The translations under genes were made by a program, and so were the position numbers. Source: Planctomycetota bacterium (GTDB lineage: Bacteria > Planctomycetota > UBA8742 > UBA2392). From it: a stretch of DNA of 64,000 bases. The stretch covers positions 1-64,000 of the forward strand of contig QEVF01000017.1 of assembly GCA_003576915.1 (NCBI GenBank). Reading direction: 5' to 3'. Of this stretch, positions 26,073 to 35,363 are shown one piece after another (the first letter of the stretch is position 1; the number at the start of each line of letters is the position of its first letter). Below the pieces are notes generated by a model. It had not been told where the DNA came from, did not search any database, and was given only the letters and a program-made list of their open reading frames with translations.

Positions 26073-28397
26073 ATGGACTACGAGACAAGATTCTCCGGCA
26101 AGGAAGACTACGCCAGGCACCTCGTCCGGCGCAGCAACGGCGAGGTGACTGTAGACGGCCTTTATCCCGAGAAGGCCCCGGGCCAGTACATGGTGCGGGT
26201 GCGCATTCCCGGCGGTCGCCTGACCCTGGACCAGGCCGAACGCCTGGCCGAGTTCGCCGATCTCTACGCCGATGGCGAATGGCACGTCGATACGCGCGAG
26301 AACATCGAGTATCACGGCGTCTCGCACGGGGCCGTCGTGCCGCTCGTGGAGGCCGTCGAGACCATCGGCCTGACGACCCGGGGCTCCTGCGGCGACACCG
26401 TGCGCAACATCGTAGTGGGCAGCGAAGCCCTGGTGTTTGACACCACAGGCCGCGCCCTCGACCTTCAGAGCATCGCCGAGAAGCTCTCCCGGCGCTTTGC
26501 GGGCAACACGGCCTTCGAGACCTTGCCGCGCAAGTTCAAGATCGGCTTCTTCTCCGCCGATGACTTCGAGCCCCTCCATGCCATCAACGACCTGGGGTTC
26601 CTTGAAGAGCGTCACGAAGACGGGCCCTCCACTCTGGCCGTGTATGTGGGCGGCGGCCTTGGCCGCGAGCCCCGTCTGGCGGACCTCTTCTTCAGCCGCG
26701 TCCCCGCCGACATTTCCGTGCTGGCGGGGCTGATCGAAGCCGCGCTGGGCGTGTTCCATGATCACGGCGAGCGCAAGAACCGCGCTCAGGCGCGCTTCAA
26801 GTTTGTGGTCGGCAGGCTGGGGCCTGAGCGAGTGCGCGAACTGATTCTCGAGCGCTGGCAGGCGCCGGCGACCGTCAACCTACGCCCCGAGCGGGGGCCG
26901 CTGCCCCGGGGCGGGCCCAGGGCGCTCGTGCCCGGCGTTCATCCCCAGACGGATGGCCGTTTCAGAGTCAGCCTGCCCCTGGTGGCGGGAGACATCGGCT
27001 CCGATCTGGCGCGTCTGGTGATTGCCGCGGCGCGGCAGGCGGGCGCCGGGGCCCTGCTGCTGGGCACGCGGCAGAACATGGCCCTGGCCGATGTGCCGGC
27101 GGCGGCGCTGGGGGCGTTGCAGTCGGAACTGGCCCGCCTCGGGCTGTCGCCCGAGGGGGTCAACGGGCCGCGCGACCTCGTGGCCTGCCCCGGCAGCGCC
27201 CAGTGCCGCAAGGCCTACCTGGAGACCCGTGAATTCTCCCATGAGCTGGCAGACGCGCTGGAAGCCGCGCCCCTGCCGGCCTGGGCCAAACAGCTTCGCA
27301 TCGGCCTTTCGGGCTGCCCCAACGCCTGCACGCAGCCGCACATCCAGGAGTTGGGATTCAGGGGCCAGGTCGGGGTGGTGGAAGGAAGCAAGCGGCAGGG
27401 CTTTGATTTACTGCTGGGCGGCCGCCTGCTGGGCGGCACGCGCCTGGGCGAGCAGGTGGCGCGTTTCCTGAGCCCCGACGAAGTCATTGAGGTCAGCAAG
27501 GCGGCGGCCACGCTCTACGCCGAACTGTCCGGCGAAGGCGAGAGTTTCCGCGAGGTGCTCGACCGCGTGGGCGTAGCGTCCTTTGCGCGCGTGCTGCGCT
27601 CTCGCGTGAAACTCGAGTATGGGCACTGGGAGGCGGGTCTGGCTTCCGGGGAGCCTGCCCTGACCCCGCAGGCGCTCACGGGTTCGCTCTCGCCCCGCGA
27701 GATTCTGGCTTGGGCGCTGAAGCAGTATGGCGACGATCTGCTCGTCACTTCAGCGCTGAATGCGGGTGGCGTGTTGCTGGGGAGATGGCTCTCCGAACTG
27801 GCGCCACGCCACCCGATTTTCTTCATCGACACGGGCAAGCACTTCCCCCAGACGCTGGCCTATCGCGACGTGCTGATCCGCGAGCACGGCTTGAACATCG
27901 TGACGGTCAGCCAGGGGCTGGACGAGCAGGAGTTTGCCCGGCGCCACGGACCGGAGTTGTGGCGCCACGACGCTGACCGCTGCTGCGCCCTGCGCAAGGT
28001 GGAAGTGCTGGCGGGTCTGCGCAGGGGCAAGCGCGCCTGGATATCGGCCTTGCGCCGCGAGCAGGGCGGGATGCGGGCACAGACGCCCCTGTTCGAGATC
28101 GAGCAAGACGGCCTGGCCAAGATCTCGCCCCTGGCGAACCTCACGCGCGAGCTGATTGACGCCCACCTTTACGCCTACGGGATTCCGCAGCATCCCCTGG
28201 AGGGACAGGGCTATCGCAGCGTGGGCTGCGAGCCCTGCACGCAGCCGGCGCGCGGCGGCGAGCGCGACGGGCGCTGGGCGGGCAGCGGCAAGACTGAGTG
28301 CGGCCTGCACACGAAGTGGACGCAGCGCGTCGAGAAGGCTCCGCGGGAAGACACGAGCAAACTGGCCAAGGCGGGTGAAGCAGGGGTTGGGGTTTAG
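26073..28397 (+). CDS. Sulfite reductase-APS reductase fusion
   Basis: One 774-residue chain appears to carry two consecutive steps of assimilatory sulfate reduction. Residues 1 to about 530 are a siroheme-[4Fe-4S] nitrite/sulfite reductase: two half-domains, cluster ligands C372 and C378 (CPGSAQC) and C415 and C419 (SGCPNAC). From about 540 (SPREILAWALKQYGDDLLVT) a CysH-type reductase follows. It has FIDTGKHFPQT, a CC pair at 637-638, CEPC at 719-722 and the catalytic ECGLH Cys at 743. The CC plus CxxC pattern is that of cluster-containing APS reductases. The electron donor for the first half is probably ferredoxin, as no flavin domain is seen. Siroheme genes follow directly. Confidence 0.88.
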   Translation: MDYETRFSGKEDYARHLVRRSNGEVTVDGLYPEKAPGQYMVRVRIPGGRLTLDQAERLAEFADLYADGEWHVDTRENIEYHGVSHGAVVPLVEAVETIGLTTRGSCGDTVRNIVVGSEALVFDTTGRALDLQSIAEKLSRRFAGNTAFETLPRKFKIGFFSADDFEPLHAINDLGFLEERHEDGPSTLAVYVGGGLGREPRLADLFFSRVPADISVLAGLIEAALGVFHDHGERKNRAQARFKFVVGRLGPERVRELILERWQAPATVNLRPERGPLPRGGPRALVPGVHPQTDGRFRVSLPLVAGDIGSDLARLVIAAARQAGAGALLLGTRQNMALADVPAAALGALQSELARLGLSPEGVNGPRDLVACPGSAQCRKAYLETREFSHELADALEAAPLPAWAKQLRIGLSGCPNACTQPHIQELGFRGQVGVVEGSKRQGFDLLLGGRLLGGTRLGEQVARFLSPDEVIEVSKAAATLYAELSGEGESFREVLDRVGVASFARVLRSRVKLEYGHWEAGLASGEPALTPQALTGSLSPREILAWALKQYGDDLLVTSALNAGGVLLGRWLSELAPRHPIFFIDTGKHFPQTLAYRDVLIREHGLNIVTVSQGLDEQEFARRHGPELWRHDADRCCALRKVEVLAGLRRGKRAWISALRREQGGMRAQTPLFEIEQDGLAKISPLANLTRELIDAHLYAYGIPQHPLEGQGYRSVGCEPCTQPARGGERDGRWAGSGKTECGLHTKWTQRVEKAPREDTSKLAKAGEAGVGV

Positions 28398-28425
28398 GCG
28401 TTGGGGACTGCGGAAAGGCAAAGCC

Positions 28426-29766
28426 ATGGGACAGCCGTACCTGATTTCGCTGGATCTCTCGGATCAACCGGTGCTGGTCGTCGGCGGCGGGCGCATAGCC
28501 ACGCGCAAGGTGGAGGGCCTGCTGGCCACGGGGGCGAAGATCCGCGTCGTGGCTCTTGTGGCCTCCCGGCGTCTGCGCGAACTGGCGGGCATCGGAAGCA
28601 TTGACCTGGTCGAGCGGGCCTTTGACATCCGCGACCTGGACCGGCCGGCGGCTCTCACCTTTGCGGCCACCGACGATGCTGACCTCAACTGGGCCATCGT
28701 GCAGCAGTTGCGCCGCGAAGGCCGCCTGGTCAACGGCGCGGACCCTGAAAGCGGTCGCAACTTCAGTACCCCCGCAACCGCGAGACTTGAAGGCGCCACT
28801 TTGGCCGTGGCCACCGATGACGGCGATCCCCGGCGCGCCAAGGCGCTGCGCGACGCGCTGGCGGCAAGCCGGCCATCAAGTGAGTCCGAAAGCCGCCATC
28901 ATGGCGAGGCGGCCGCGGCCGTAACCCTGGTGGGGGCGGGCCCGGGCAATCCCGACCTATTGACTCTGGGGGGCCGGCGCGCCATCGGGCAGGCGGATGT
29001 CATTGTTTACGATCATCTGGTGCACCCGGACCTGCTCAAGTGGGCCAGACCTGACGCCGAGTTGATCGCCGTGGGCAAACACCCCTTCGGCGAGCAGGTG
29101 GCCCAGGAATCCATCAATTCCATCCTGGTGCGTGAAGGGTCGTTGGGCAAACGCGTCGTGCGGCTCAAGGGCGGCGACCCCTTCATCTTCGGGCGAGGCA
29201 CGGAGGAGATTGACGCCCTGCATGCCGCGGGCGTGGCCTGGCGCGTGATCCCCGGCGTCAGCTCCATCAACGGAGTCAGCGGCGAGGCGGGCGTTGCCCT
29301 GACACGTCGCGGCCGCAACCACGGGTTTGCGGTGGTCAGCGCGGCCACCACACCGCTCGAGGAGTTCCGTCGCTGGGCCGCGTTCCCGGGCCCTATCGAG
29401 ATTTTCATGGGCGTACACAAGGCCGCGGCCATTGCCCGTGAGTTGGTGGCGGGCGGCCGCCCGGAGACGGAACCGGTGGTAGTGGTCGCCCGGGGAGGGA
29501 CGGCCACGGAAGTCATCGCCGAAACGACCCTGGCGGGGCTGCGCTATCTGCTGGCCGAGCCGGAAGAGTGGACGCCCGCCCTGATCATGGTCGGGGTCAG
29601 CCGCGAGGCCGCCTTTGCCGCCCGTGAGCTGGACGGGCAAGTCGTGCGCCTGGCCGATACGACGGGCCCGCAGGCCGATGCCCTGCGCGCCCGGGGCGCC
29701 CGCGTGGCGGGCGCGCTGGATGCGCCGCACCGCTTCACGCGGCCCGCAGAGAAGGCGCAACCATGA
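28426..29766 (+). CDS. cysG: Siroheme synthase, short CysG type
   Basis: The 446-residue protein joins a precorrin-2 dehydrogenase domain (NAD-binding VLVVGGGRIATRK from residue 16; NGADPESGRNFSTPA) to a uroporphyrinogen-III C-methyltransferase (from about residue 166: VTLVGAGPGNPDLLTL, VRLKGGDPFIFGRG, VIPGVSSINGV). Between them the helical dimerisation segment of classical CysG is about 50 residues shorter, and the linker is low-complexity. Iron insertion may therefore depend on the CbiX-like protein encoded next. AAAGG lies upstream of the ATG. Confidence 0.9.
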   Translation: MGQPYLISLDLSDQPVLVVGGGRIATRKVEGLLATGAKIRVVALVASRRLRELAGIGSIDLVERAFDIRDLDRPAALTFAATDDADLNWAIVQQLRREGRLVNGADPESGRNFSTPATARLEGATLAVATDDGDPRRAKALRDALAASRPSSESESRHHGEAAAAVTLVGAGPGNPDLLTLGGRRAIGQADVIVYDHLVHPDLLKWARPDAELIAVGKHPFGEQVAQESINSILVREGSLGKRVVRLKGGDPFIFGRGTEEIDALHAAGVAWRVIPGVSSINGVSGEAGVALTRRGRNHGFAVVSAATTPLEEFRRWAAFPGPIEIFMGVHKAAAIARELVAGGRPETEPVVVVARGGTATEVIAETTLAGLRYLLAEPEEWTPALIMVGVSREAAFAARELDGQVVRLADTTGPQADALRARGARVAGALDAPHRFTRPAEKAQP

Positions 29767-30440
29767 GCCGCCTGCTCGTGCTCGCCCTGCACGGCAGCCC
29801 CGGCGACCCCGAACGGGCGCAGAGCGACTTTGGCTTTCTGCAGTCTTCTGGGCGCTCCCTCGAGTTTCTTCTATTGAGTGACCGCAACGCTACGGCGCGG
29901 GAGCAGTTGCTGGCTCTGGCCGCGCGCTACTACGGCGCCGAGATATCCGTGGCGCCCCTGCTGCTGGGCGCGGGCTATCACTACCAGCACGACCTCTTGC
30001 CCGCCCTTTCAGCCCTGCCCGGTTCGCGCCTGCTGCCGCTGTTCGGGCGCAGCGAGGCCTTCGCCCGTGCGCTGACCCGCGCCCTGTGCCCCATCGAGGC
30101 GGGCCAGCCGCTCCATTGGCTGGTGCCGGGCGGCCCCGCCGTGGCCGAAGACCTTTGCGCCGTCCTGAGCCAGGCCCATCCTGTTCTGGCCGCGCAGAGC
30201 CAGTGGCATCTGCTGCCCAGGGCCGAGTTGCCATCCGTGCTGCGTGAAGCCCACCAAGGTCACGCGCTGCTGGCGGTTCTGCGCGAGGGGCGCATCGCGC
30301 AAAGCCTGAGCAGCCAGTGGCCCGGCCCCCGGCCCCTGCGGCTGCTTCTGGACCTGGCCTCGCTGCAGGAGGCCGTGCAGCAGTGGATCGAGGCGGAGTC
30401 CGGCGCCGGGCTGATTGCCGTGGAAAGCCGCCCGTCCTGA
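29763..30440 (+). CDS. cbiX: CbiX-type sirohydrochlorin chelatase
   Basis: The 225-residue protein starts with LLVLALHGSPGDPERAQ, the CbiX/SirB active-site strand with its catalytic His, and has VAPLLLGAGYHYQHDLLPAL near residues 62-81, the second metal-site region. A weaker second half is present. It would insert Fe2+ into sirohydrochlorin to make siroheme for the reductase encoded upstream. The start overlaps the cysG stop as ATGA, and it completes a three-step siroheme path in this operon. Confidence 0.75.
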   Translation: MSRLLVLALHGSPGDPERAQSDFGFLQSSGRSLEFLLLSDRNATAREQLLALAARYYGAEISVAPLLLGAGYHYQHDLLPALSALPGSRLLPLFGRSEAFARALTRALCPIEAGQPLHWLVPGGPAVAEDLCAVLSQAHPVLAAQSQWHLLPRAELPSVLREAHQGHALLAVLREGRIAQSLSSQWPGPRPLRLLLDLASLQEAVQQWIEAESGAGLIAVESRPS

Positions 30441-30489
30441 CGGGCTAATCCCCTACCCGCGGTGTCCAAATCCGCTACCATGGCGGGCT

Positions 30490-32490
30490 ATGACACTGAT
30501 CTACATTCTTCAGGTGTTGCTGGGCTTTGGCTTTGTCATCTTCATCCACGAGATGGGCCATTTTCTGGCGGCCAAGTGGGTAGGCATCCGGGTTCACGCA
30601 TTCTCCATCGGCTTTCCCTTCCCCTGGTTTGGTGGCAAGGCCTTCAACATCGTCCGCAGGAAGTTCGGCGACACGGAGTACCGGCTGGGCTGGATACCCT
30701 TTGGCGGCTACGTGCAGATGCAGGGCCAGACGGACACGCCCGGCAAGCTGGACGATGCGGCCCAGAACGACCCCGGCGACTACCGCAACAAGAAATACTG
30801 GCAGAAAACGCTGGTGCTTCTGGGCGGCGTGACGATGAACGCGATCACGGCCATTATCTTCTTCGTGCTGGCCTTCCAGATTGGCGTGACGTTCATCGAG
30901 CCCACGGTGGGTCTGGTGCAGCCGCAGACGGCGGCCTGGGTATCCAATGAGGTGCGCGTCGGCGACCACATCACCCACGTCAATGGCCGTCCCGTCGATG
31001 ACTTTGAAGATGTCATCTACTCCGGCGTCTTTGACGGGGGAGACTTCATCGAAGTCACCGTCGAGCGCAGGGAGGAAGGCAAGGGCGTCACCCGCGACAT
31101 CAAGATCCCGCTCGACGAAGACGCCGTGTTCGGCCTCATGTTGCCCGGCATCCGCGCCAAGCACCGCGTGGTCATCACTGAGGCCGAAGCCTCACGCTTT
31201 CCGGAAAGCCTGGGCGACGACCGCCCGCAGGACGGAGACGAGATTGTCGCCTTCAATGGCCGCGTCATTCGCAACTACGAAGACCTCATGGGTCTGCTTT
31301 CCGTTTCGCGCGGCGAGGTTTCCATCCGTTTCCAGCGCGGCACGGGCGAGTCGGCCCGGCAGTGGGACGTGAAGTACACGCCTTCGCGCACGTTCAGCGG
31401 CGGCGGCAGCGCCAACGTGCTGGGCATGTACATCACGGATCTGGGCGCCGTTCGTGTGGTCCGCAAGGGCGCGGCCGGCCACCGCGCCGGCCTCCAGGCG
31501 GGAGATCGCATCCTGTCGCGGTATGAAGGGGACCGTGTGCGGGAGTTCACCAGCTTTGGCGAGTTTCAGGACTGGTTGAACGCCACCAAGGGCGCGCCCG
31601 CGCGCATTGTGGTTCAGCGCGATGGCCGGCCGGTGACGCTGACGTTGGAGGCGGACGAAAAGGAATTCGCCCCGGGACGTTTCGAACTGGGCGTGATGAT
31701 GGGCGACCCCTCCCGGGAACCGGACAGTGAAATCCGGGTGCTGGGCACCCGGGAAGGCAGCGTCGCCCAGAAGGCGGGCATCCGGGCGGGGGACCGCATC
31801 GTGGGTGCCAGCGTGGACGGGCAGGCTTACTTCAACCCCGGCGGCGGGTTCTTCTCGAATCTGCTGGGCAAGGGCGAGAAGAAGTTTTCCCTGCCGGGCC
31901 TGGCGGCCGCGCTGGATGCCGCCTATGACCTCAAAACCCGCACGGCCAAGGTCATCACCCTGACGGTGGATCGCGACGGCAAGCAGGAGACCGTCACCCT
32001 CACTCCGGACCTTGAGGGCGCGGAGTCCGCGGCCAGCATGGTTGTCAGCGTGGCCGAGCAGCGCTCGGCGCCGGTGAAGAAAGGTTTCGGCGAGAGCATC
32101 ACGGCCGGGTTCCACCACAGCAAGAAGGTGGGCTACAAGATCGCCATGACGCTGCTGGGTCTGTTCTCGGGCCGCATCTCGATCACCCACCTGGGCGGGC
32201 CCCTGGTCATTGCCAAGCGTTCCTACAGCCTCGCCGGTTGGGGTGTCGGCACGCTCATCTTCTTCCTCGCCTTCATCAGCCTGAACCTGGCCATCGTCAA
32301 CCTGATACCCATTCCCGTGCTGGACGGAGGCCAGTGGCTGCTCGTCAGCATCGAGGCCGCCGCGGGCAAACCCCTGCCTGAGAAGATCATGGCCCCGATT
32401 TCTTTCGTCAGTTTCATTCTGGTCGTGGGGCTGATGCTGTTCGTCCTGGGCAACGACATCGTCACCGTGTTCGTCAAAAAGTGGGTCTAA
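30490..32490 (+). CDS. rseP: RIP metalloprotease RseP/site-2 protease with several PDZ domains
   Basis: Intramembrane zinc protease that cuts anti-sigma factors or signal remnants. The HEMGH zinc motif is at residues 20-24 in the first membrane helix and the second metal site is NLIPIPVLDGGQWLL near the C-terminus. At 666 residues it is about 200 longer than the E. coli enzyme because the periplasmic part holds four PDZ-like segments, at RVGDHITHVNGRPVDDFED, PQDGDEIVAFNGRVIRNYED, LQAGDRILSRYEGD and IRAGDRIVGASVDG. TACCAT ends 8 nt before the ATG, suggesting a leaderless mRNA. Confidence 0.92.
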   Translation: MTLIYILQVLLGFGFVIFIHEMGHFLAAKWVGIRVHAFSIGFPFPWFGGKAFNIVRRKFGDTEYRLGWIPFGGYVQMQGQTDTPGKLDDAAQNDPGDYRNKKYWQKTLVLLGGVTMNAITAIIFFVLAFQIGVTFIEPTVGLVQPQTAAWVSNEVRVGDHITHVNGRPVDDFEDVIYSGVFDGGDFIEVTVERREEGKGVTRDIKIPLDEDAVFGLMLPGIRAKHRVVITEAEASRFPESLGDDRPQDGDEIVAFNGRVIRNYEDLMGLLSVSRGEVSIRFQRGTGESARQWDVKYTPSRTFSGGGSANVLGMYITDLGAVRVVRKGAAGHRAGLQAGDRILSRYEGDRVREFTSFGEFQDWLNATKGAPARIVVQRDGRPVTLTLEADEKEFAPGRFELGVMMGDPSREPDSEIRVLGTREGSVAQKAGIRAGDRIVGASVDGQAYFNPGGGFFSNLLGKGEKKFSLPGLAAALDAAYDLKTRTAKVITLTVDRDGKQETVTLTPDLEGAESAASMVVSVAEQRSAPVKKGFGESITAGFHHSKKVGYKIAMTLLGLFSGRISITHLGGPLVIAKRSYSLAGWGVGTLIFFLAFISLNLAIVNLIPIPVLDGGQWLLVSIEAAAGKPLPEKIMAPISFVSFILVVGLMLFVLGNDIVTVFVKKWV

Positions 32491-32536
32491 GCGTCCGGAA
32501 GGCCTTTGCCTGCCGGCGCGGCGCGCGACCCACGGA

Positions 32537-34525
32537 ATGAGACGTCGAGCCGTCATGTCCCAAACTCCACAGCCATCGCCCCCGGGTGCCCTCCATCGCA
32601 AGGGTCCCCTCTGGACGCTGCTGGGACTGTTGCTCGTGCTGGGCATCGTCGGGCTTGCCGTGTTCAACGCCCTGCGCCCGGCGCCGGACCAACCTGCGCC
32701 TTCGCCGCAAGCCGCGCCCACGCACCTGATTCTGATTTCCATTGATACGCTGCGGGCCGACCATCTCGGCTGCTATGGCCACGGCGCGGGCCACACGCCT
32801 GAAATCGACAAACTGGCCGCGCAGGGCGCGCTGTTTGAGCGCCACTACACCTGCTACCCCCTGACCTTGCCCGCCCACCTCACCCAGCTCACCGGCGTCT
32901 CCAGCCTGGGCCACCGCGTGCGCGACAACCTGTACCACAAATTGCCTGAGCAGTTCGTCACGCTGCCCGAGCAGCTCACGGCTCAGGGTTTCACCTGCGG
33001 CGCCTTCGTCAGCGCGTTCACCATGCGTTCCGGTTCAGGCCTCGAGCGGGGCTTCTCCCTCTATGACGACGAAGGTGTCCATGCGCCGCCCGCCGGCAAG
33101 CTGACCATTCCGGAGCGCAAGGCCGAGGCAACCCTGGGCCGCGCCGCGCGCTGGCTGGAGCAGAACCGGGACCAGCGGCGCCTGTTCTGTTTTGTCCATC
33201 TGTTTGATCCCCACGCACCCTACGATCCTCCGGCGGACCTCAAGGCCAGATATGCCGGGCAGCAGCACGGCGCCTACCTGGCGGAAATCGCCCACGTGGA
33301 CCGCCAGTTGGGCCTGTTCTTCGAGAAACTCCGGTCCTTGGGCATCTACGACCAGGCCCTGATTGCCTTGACGGCCGACCACGGCGAGGGGCTGGGAGAA
33401 CACGACGAGCTTTCCCACGGCTACTTCTGCTATGACTCAACGACTCGCGTGCCCCTGATCCTGCGGGGCGGCCCGGTCAAGGCCGGCATCCGGCCCGCGG
33501 GCGTCGTCCGCAACTACGATTTGGCGCCCACGCTGGCCGATCTGCTGGGCATCGACGACGCGCGCATCCGCGCTCAGGCCCACGGCCAGAGCCTGCGGCC
33601 CATGCTGGAAGATCCCGGGCGCGACCTGGGCCTGAGCTGCTACATCGAGAGCCATTACGCCTTTCTGAATGCCAACTGGGCCAAGATCCGGGGGCTGCGC
33701 ACGCGCCAGGGCCTGACCCTGCTCTCGGGCGACTTCGTAGAGCACTACCGCGACGACCGCCAGACGGGCAATGAGCCCGGGCACGAACAGGCGGCGCGGG
33801 ACCGCGAGGAAATCGTGCGCCTGCTCAGTTCGCTCAAGCCTCCGCGCGGGGGCAAAGCCAAACCGGGGGCCGCCGCCCAACCGGGTTCGCCATATCCCGG
33901 CGAATCGGCGACGGAGCAGGACTTCGAGCCCGAGAACATTCACGATACGCGCCACCTTGAACCTCCCGCGCGCAACGCAGCCCTGCTCCTGCGCTACCAG
34001 CAGGCCGAGCTGGCCTATGACGAAGAACGCTTTGACACCTGCGCTGCCCTGCTGCGCAGGCTCATCTCCGACGCGCCGGGCCTGCTCATGGCCCACAAAC
34101 TGCTGGCTGGCGTCAATCAGCAGCTCGTCAAAGTCGAGTGGAGGCAACTGGGCCTTCAGCGCGCCGGCCAGCTCACACGCGAGGCCGCCGAAAGCCTGAG
34201 GGCCGGCGCCGAAATCAGCGAGGCTTCCGGCAACGCCGAGAACGCGTCGCGCCTGCGCCTCAACGGCGCCCTGCTTGCGCTCTGGCTCAACGACGCCGGG
34301 CTGTTTGAGTCCCTGGCGGGGCGGCAGGCCCAACCCGCGCTGCATTGGCTGGGGTTCCTGCTGCGCTACCGCCTGGCGGCCGGGGACGCACGCCGGGAAG
34401 AGGCCGCCCGGGCCGAGGCCTGGCTGGCGGGGGCCGAACTGGACGGTCCGGTGCGCACCGAGGCCGAGAAGAGCCTTTCAGTCATGAAGCAGGACGGCGA
34501 GCTCAAGCTGGCCCCCTGGGAATGA
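32537..34525 (+). CDS. Membrane-anchored arylsulfatase/alkaline-phosphatase-fold protein
   Basis: Single N-terminal membrane helix (LGLLLVLGIVGLAVFNAL), then an arylsulfatase-fold domain: ISIDTLRADHLGCYG, CYPLTLPAHLTQLTG, HLFDPHAPYDPP and ALTADHGEGLGEHDELSHG supply the metal ligands. Where true sulfatases have C/S-x-P-S-R, this one aligns as T-L-P-A-H, so formylglycine activation is unlikely and a phosphodiesterase or phosphotransferase is a fair alternative. After an acidic, proline-rich linker the C-terminal 200 residues are helical and TPR-like. ATG at 32555 is an alternative start; neither has a strong ribosome-binding site. Confidence 0.8.
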   Translation: MRRRAVMSQTPQPSPPGALHRKGPLWTLLGLLLVLGIVGLAVFNALRPAPDQPAPSPQAAPTHLILISIDTLRADHLGCYGHGAGHTPEIDKLAAQGALFERHYTCYPLTLPAHLTQLTGVSSLGHRVRDNLYHKLPEQFVTLPEQLTAQGFTCGAFVSAFTMRSGSGLERGFSLYDDEGVHAPPAGKLTIPERKAEATLGRAARWLEQNRDQRRLFCFVHLFDPHAPYDPPADLKARYAGQQHGAYLAEIAHVDRQLGLFFEKLRSLGIYDQALIALTADHGEGLGEHDELSHGYFCYDSTTRVPLILRGGPVKAGIRPAGVVRNYDLAPTLADLLGIDDARIRAQAHGQSLRPMLEDPGRDLGLSCYIESHYAFLNANWAKIRGLRTRQGLTLLSGDFVEHYRDDRQTGNEPGHEQAARDREEIVRLLSSLKPPRGGKAKPGAAAQPGSPYPGESATEQDFEPENIHDTRHLEPPARNAALLLRYQQAELAYDEERFDTCAALLRRLISDAPGLLMAHKLLAGVNQQLVKVEWRQLGLQRAGQLTREAAESLRAGAEISEASGNAENASRLRLNGALLALWLNDAGLFESLAGRQAQPALHWLGFLLRYRLAAGDARREEAARAEAWLAGAELDGPVRTEAEKSLSVMKQDGELKLAPWE

Positions 34526-34532
34526 AGGCACG

Positions 34533-35363
34533 ATGCTGCTGGGCTACAACACCAACGGGTTTGCCTTCCACCGCCTCGAAGATGCCATCGAGATCATCGC
34601 GGAGCTGGGCTATCGTTGCGTAGCCCTGACGCTGGATGTCCACCACCTGGACCCCTTCAACTGCACGCCCGCCGACGTTCACGCCGTCGCCGCGCAGTTG
34701 GGCCGGCTCAACCTGTCCTGCGTCATTGAAACCGGCGCGCGCTTCATTCTCGATGCGCGCCGCAAGCACCGCCCCACCCTTATCGACGACGACCCCGCCG
34801 CGCGCGTCCACTTCCTGCATCGTGCCGCGGAAATGGCCCACGATCTGGGCGCGCCCTGCCTGTCCTACTGGTCGGGGGCCCGTCCCGAAGGCTTTGCGGG
34901 CAGCGACGGCCTGCTCTTTGACCGCCTGGCGCGGCAGGTTGAACATGTCGAGAGCATGTGCCGCGCGCACGGCATTCGCGCCGCCCTGGAGCCCGAGCCG
35001 GGCATGCTTGTGGCCACGATGGACGATTACGAGCGGCTGTGCGGCCTGCTGGGGTTCAGGGCGGGCCTGACGCTGGATATCGGCCACTTGCGCTGCCTGG
35101 AGGCCGAACCGGTGCACGAGTACCTATCGCGCTACGCCGACGTGCTTTACAATCTGCAACTGGACGACATGAACCCCGGCCTGCACAAGCATCTGTTTTT
35201 CGGCGAGGGGAGTGTGGATTTCGGTGCGGTGTTCAGCACGCTGGCCCGGATGGAGTATGAGGGGCCGGCCTGCGTGGAACTTGGCGATGCCAGCCGCAAC
35301 GCCGTGGAAACGGCGCGGCTGGCCATGGCGTTTCTCAAGCGGCAACTGGGTGAGCAACCGTGA
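34533..35363 (+). CDS. Xylose-isomerase-like TIM-barrel protein
   Basis: The 276-residue protein has the sugar-phosphate isomerase/epimerase (AP endonuclease family 2) layout: MLLGYNTNGFAFHRLEDAIE at the start, ETGARFILD, ALEPEPGMLVAT with a metal-binding Glu, LTLDIGHL, and VELGDASRN at the end. It starts 7 bp after the sulfatase-fold gene and overlaps the next start by 4 bp. Substrate unknown. Confidence 0.75.
   Translation: MLLGYNTNGFAFHRLEDAIEIIAELGYRCVALTLDVHHLDPFNCTPADVHAVAAQLGRLNLSCVIETGARFILDARRKHRPTLIDDDPAARVHFLHRAAEMAHDLGAPCLSYWSGARPEGFAGSDGLLFDRLARQVEHVESMCRAHGIRAALEPEPGMLVATMDDYERLCGLLGFRAGLTLDIGHLRCLEAEPVHEYLSRYADVLYNLQLDDMNPGLHKHLFFGEGSVDFGAVFSTLARMEYEGPACVELGDASRNAVETARLAMAFLKRQLGEQP

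Noticed and set aside
32836..32890. Sulfatase activity based on the Cys in CYPLTLPAH
   Set aside because: The Cys is out of register with the C-x-P-S-R signature; the aligned residue is Thr.
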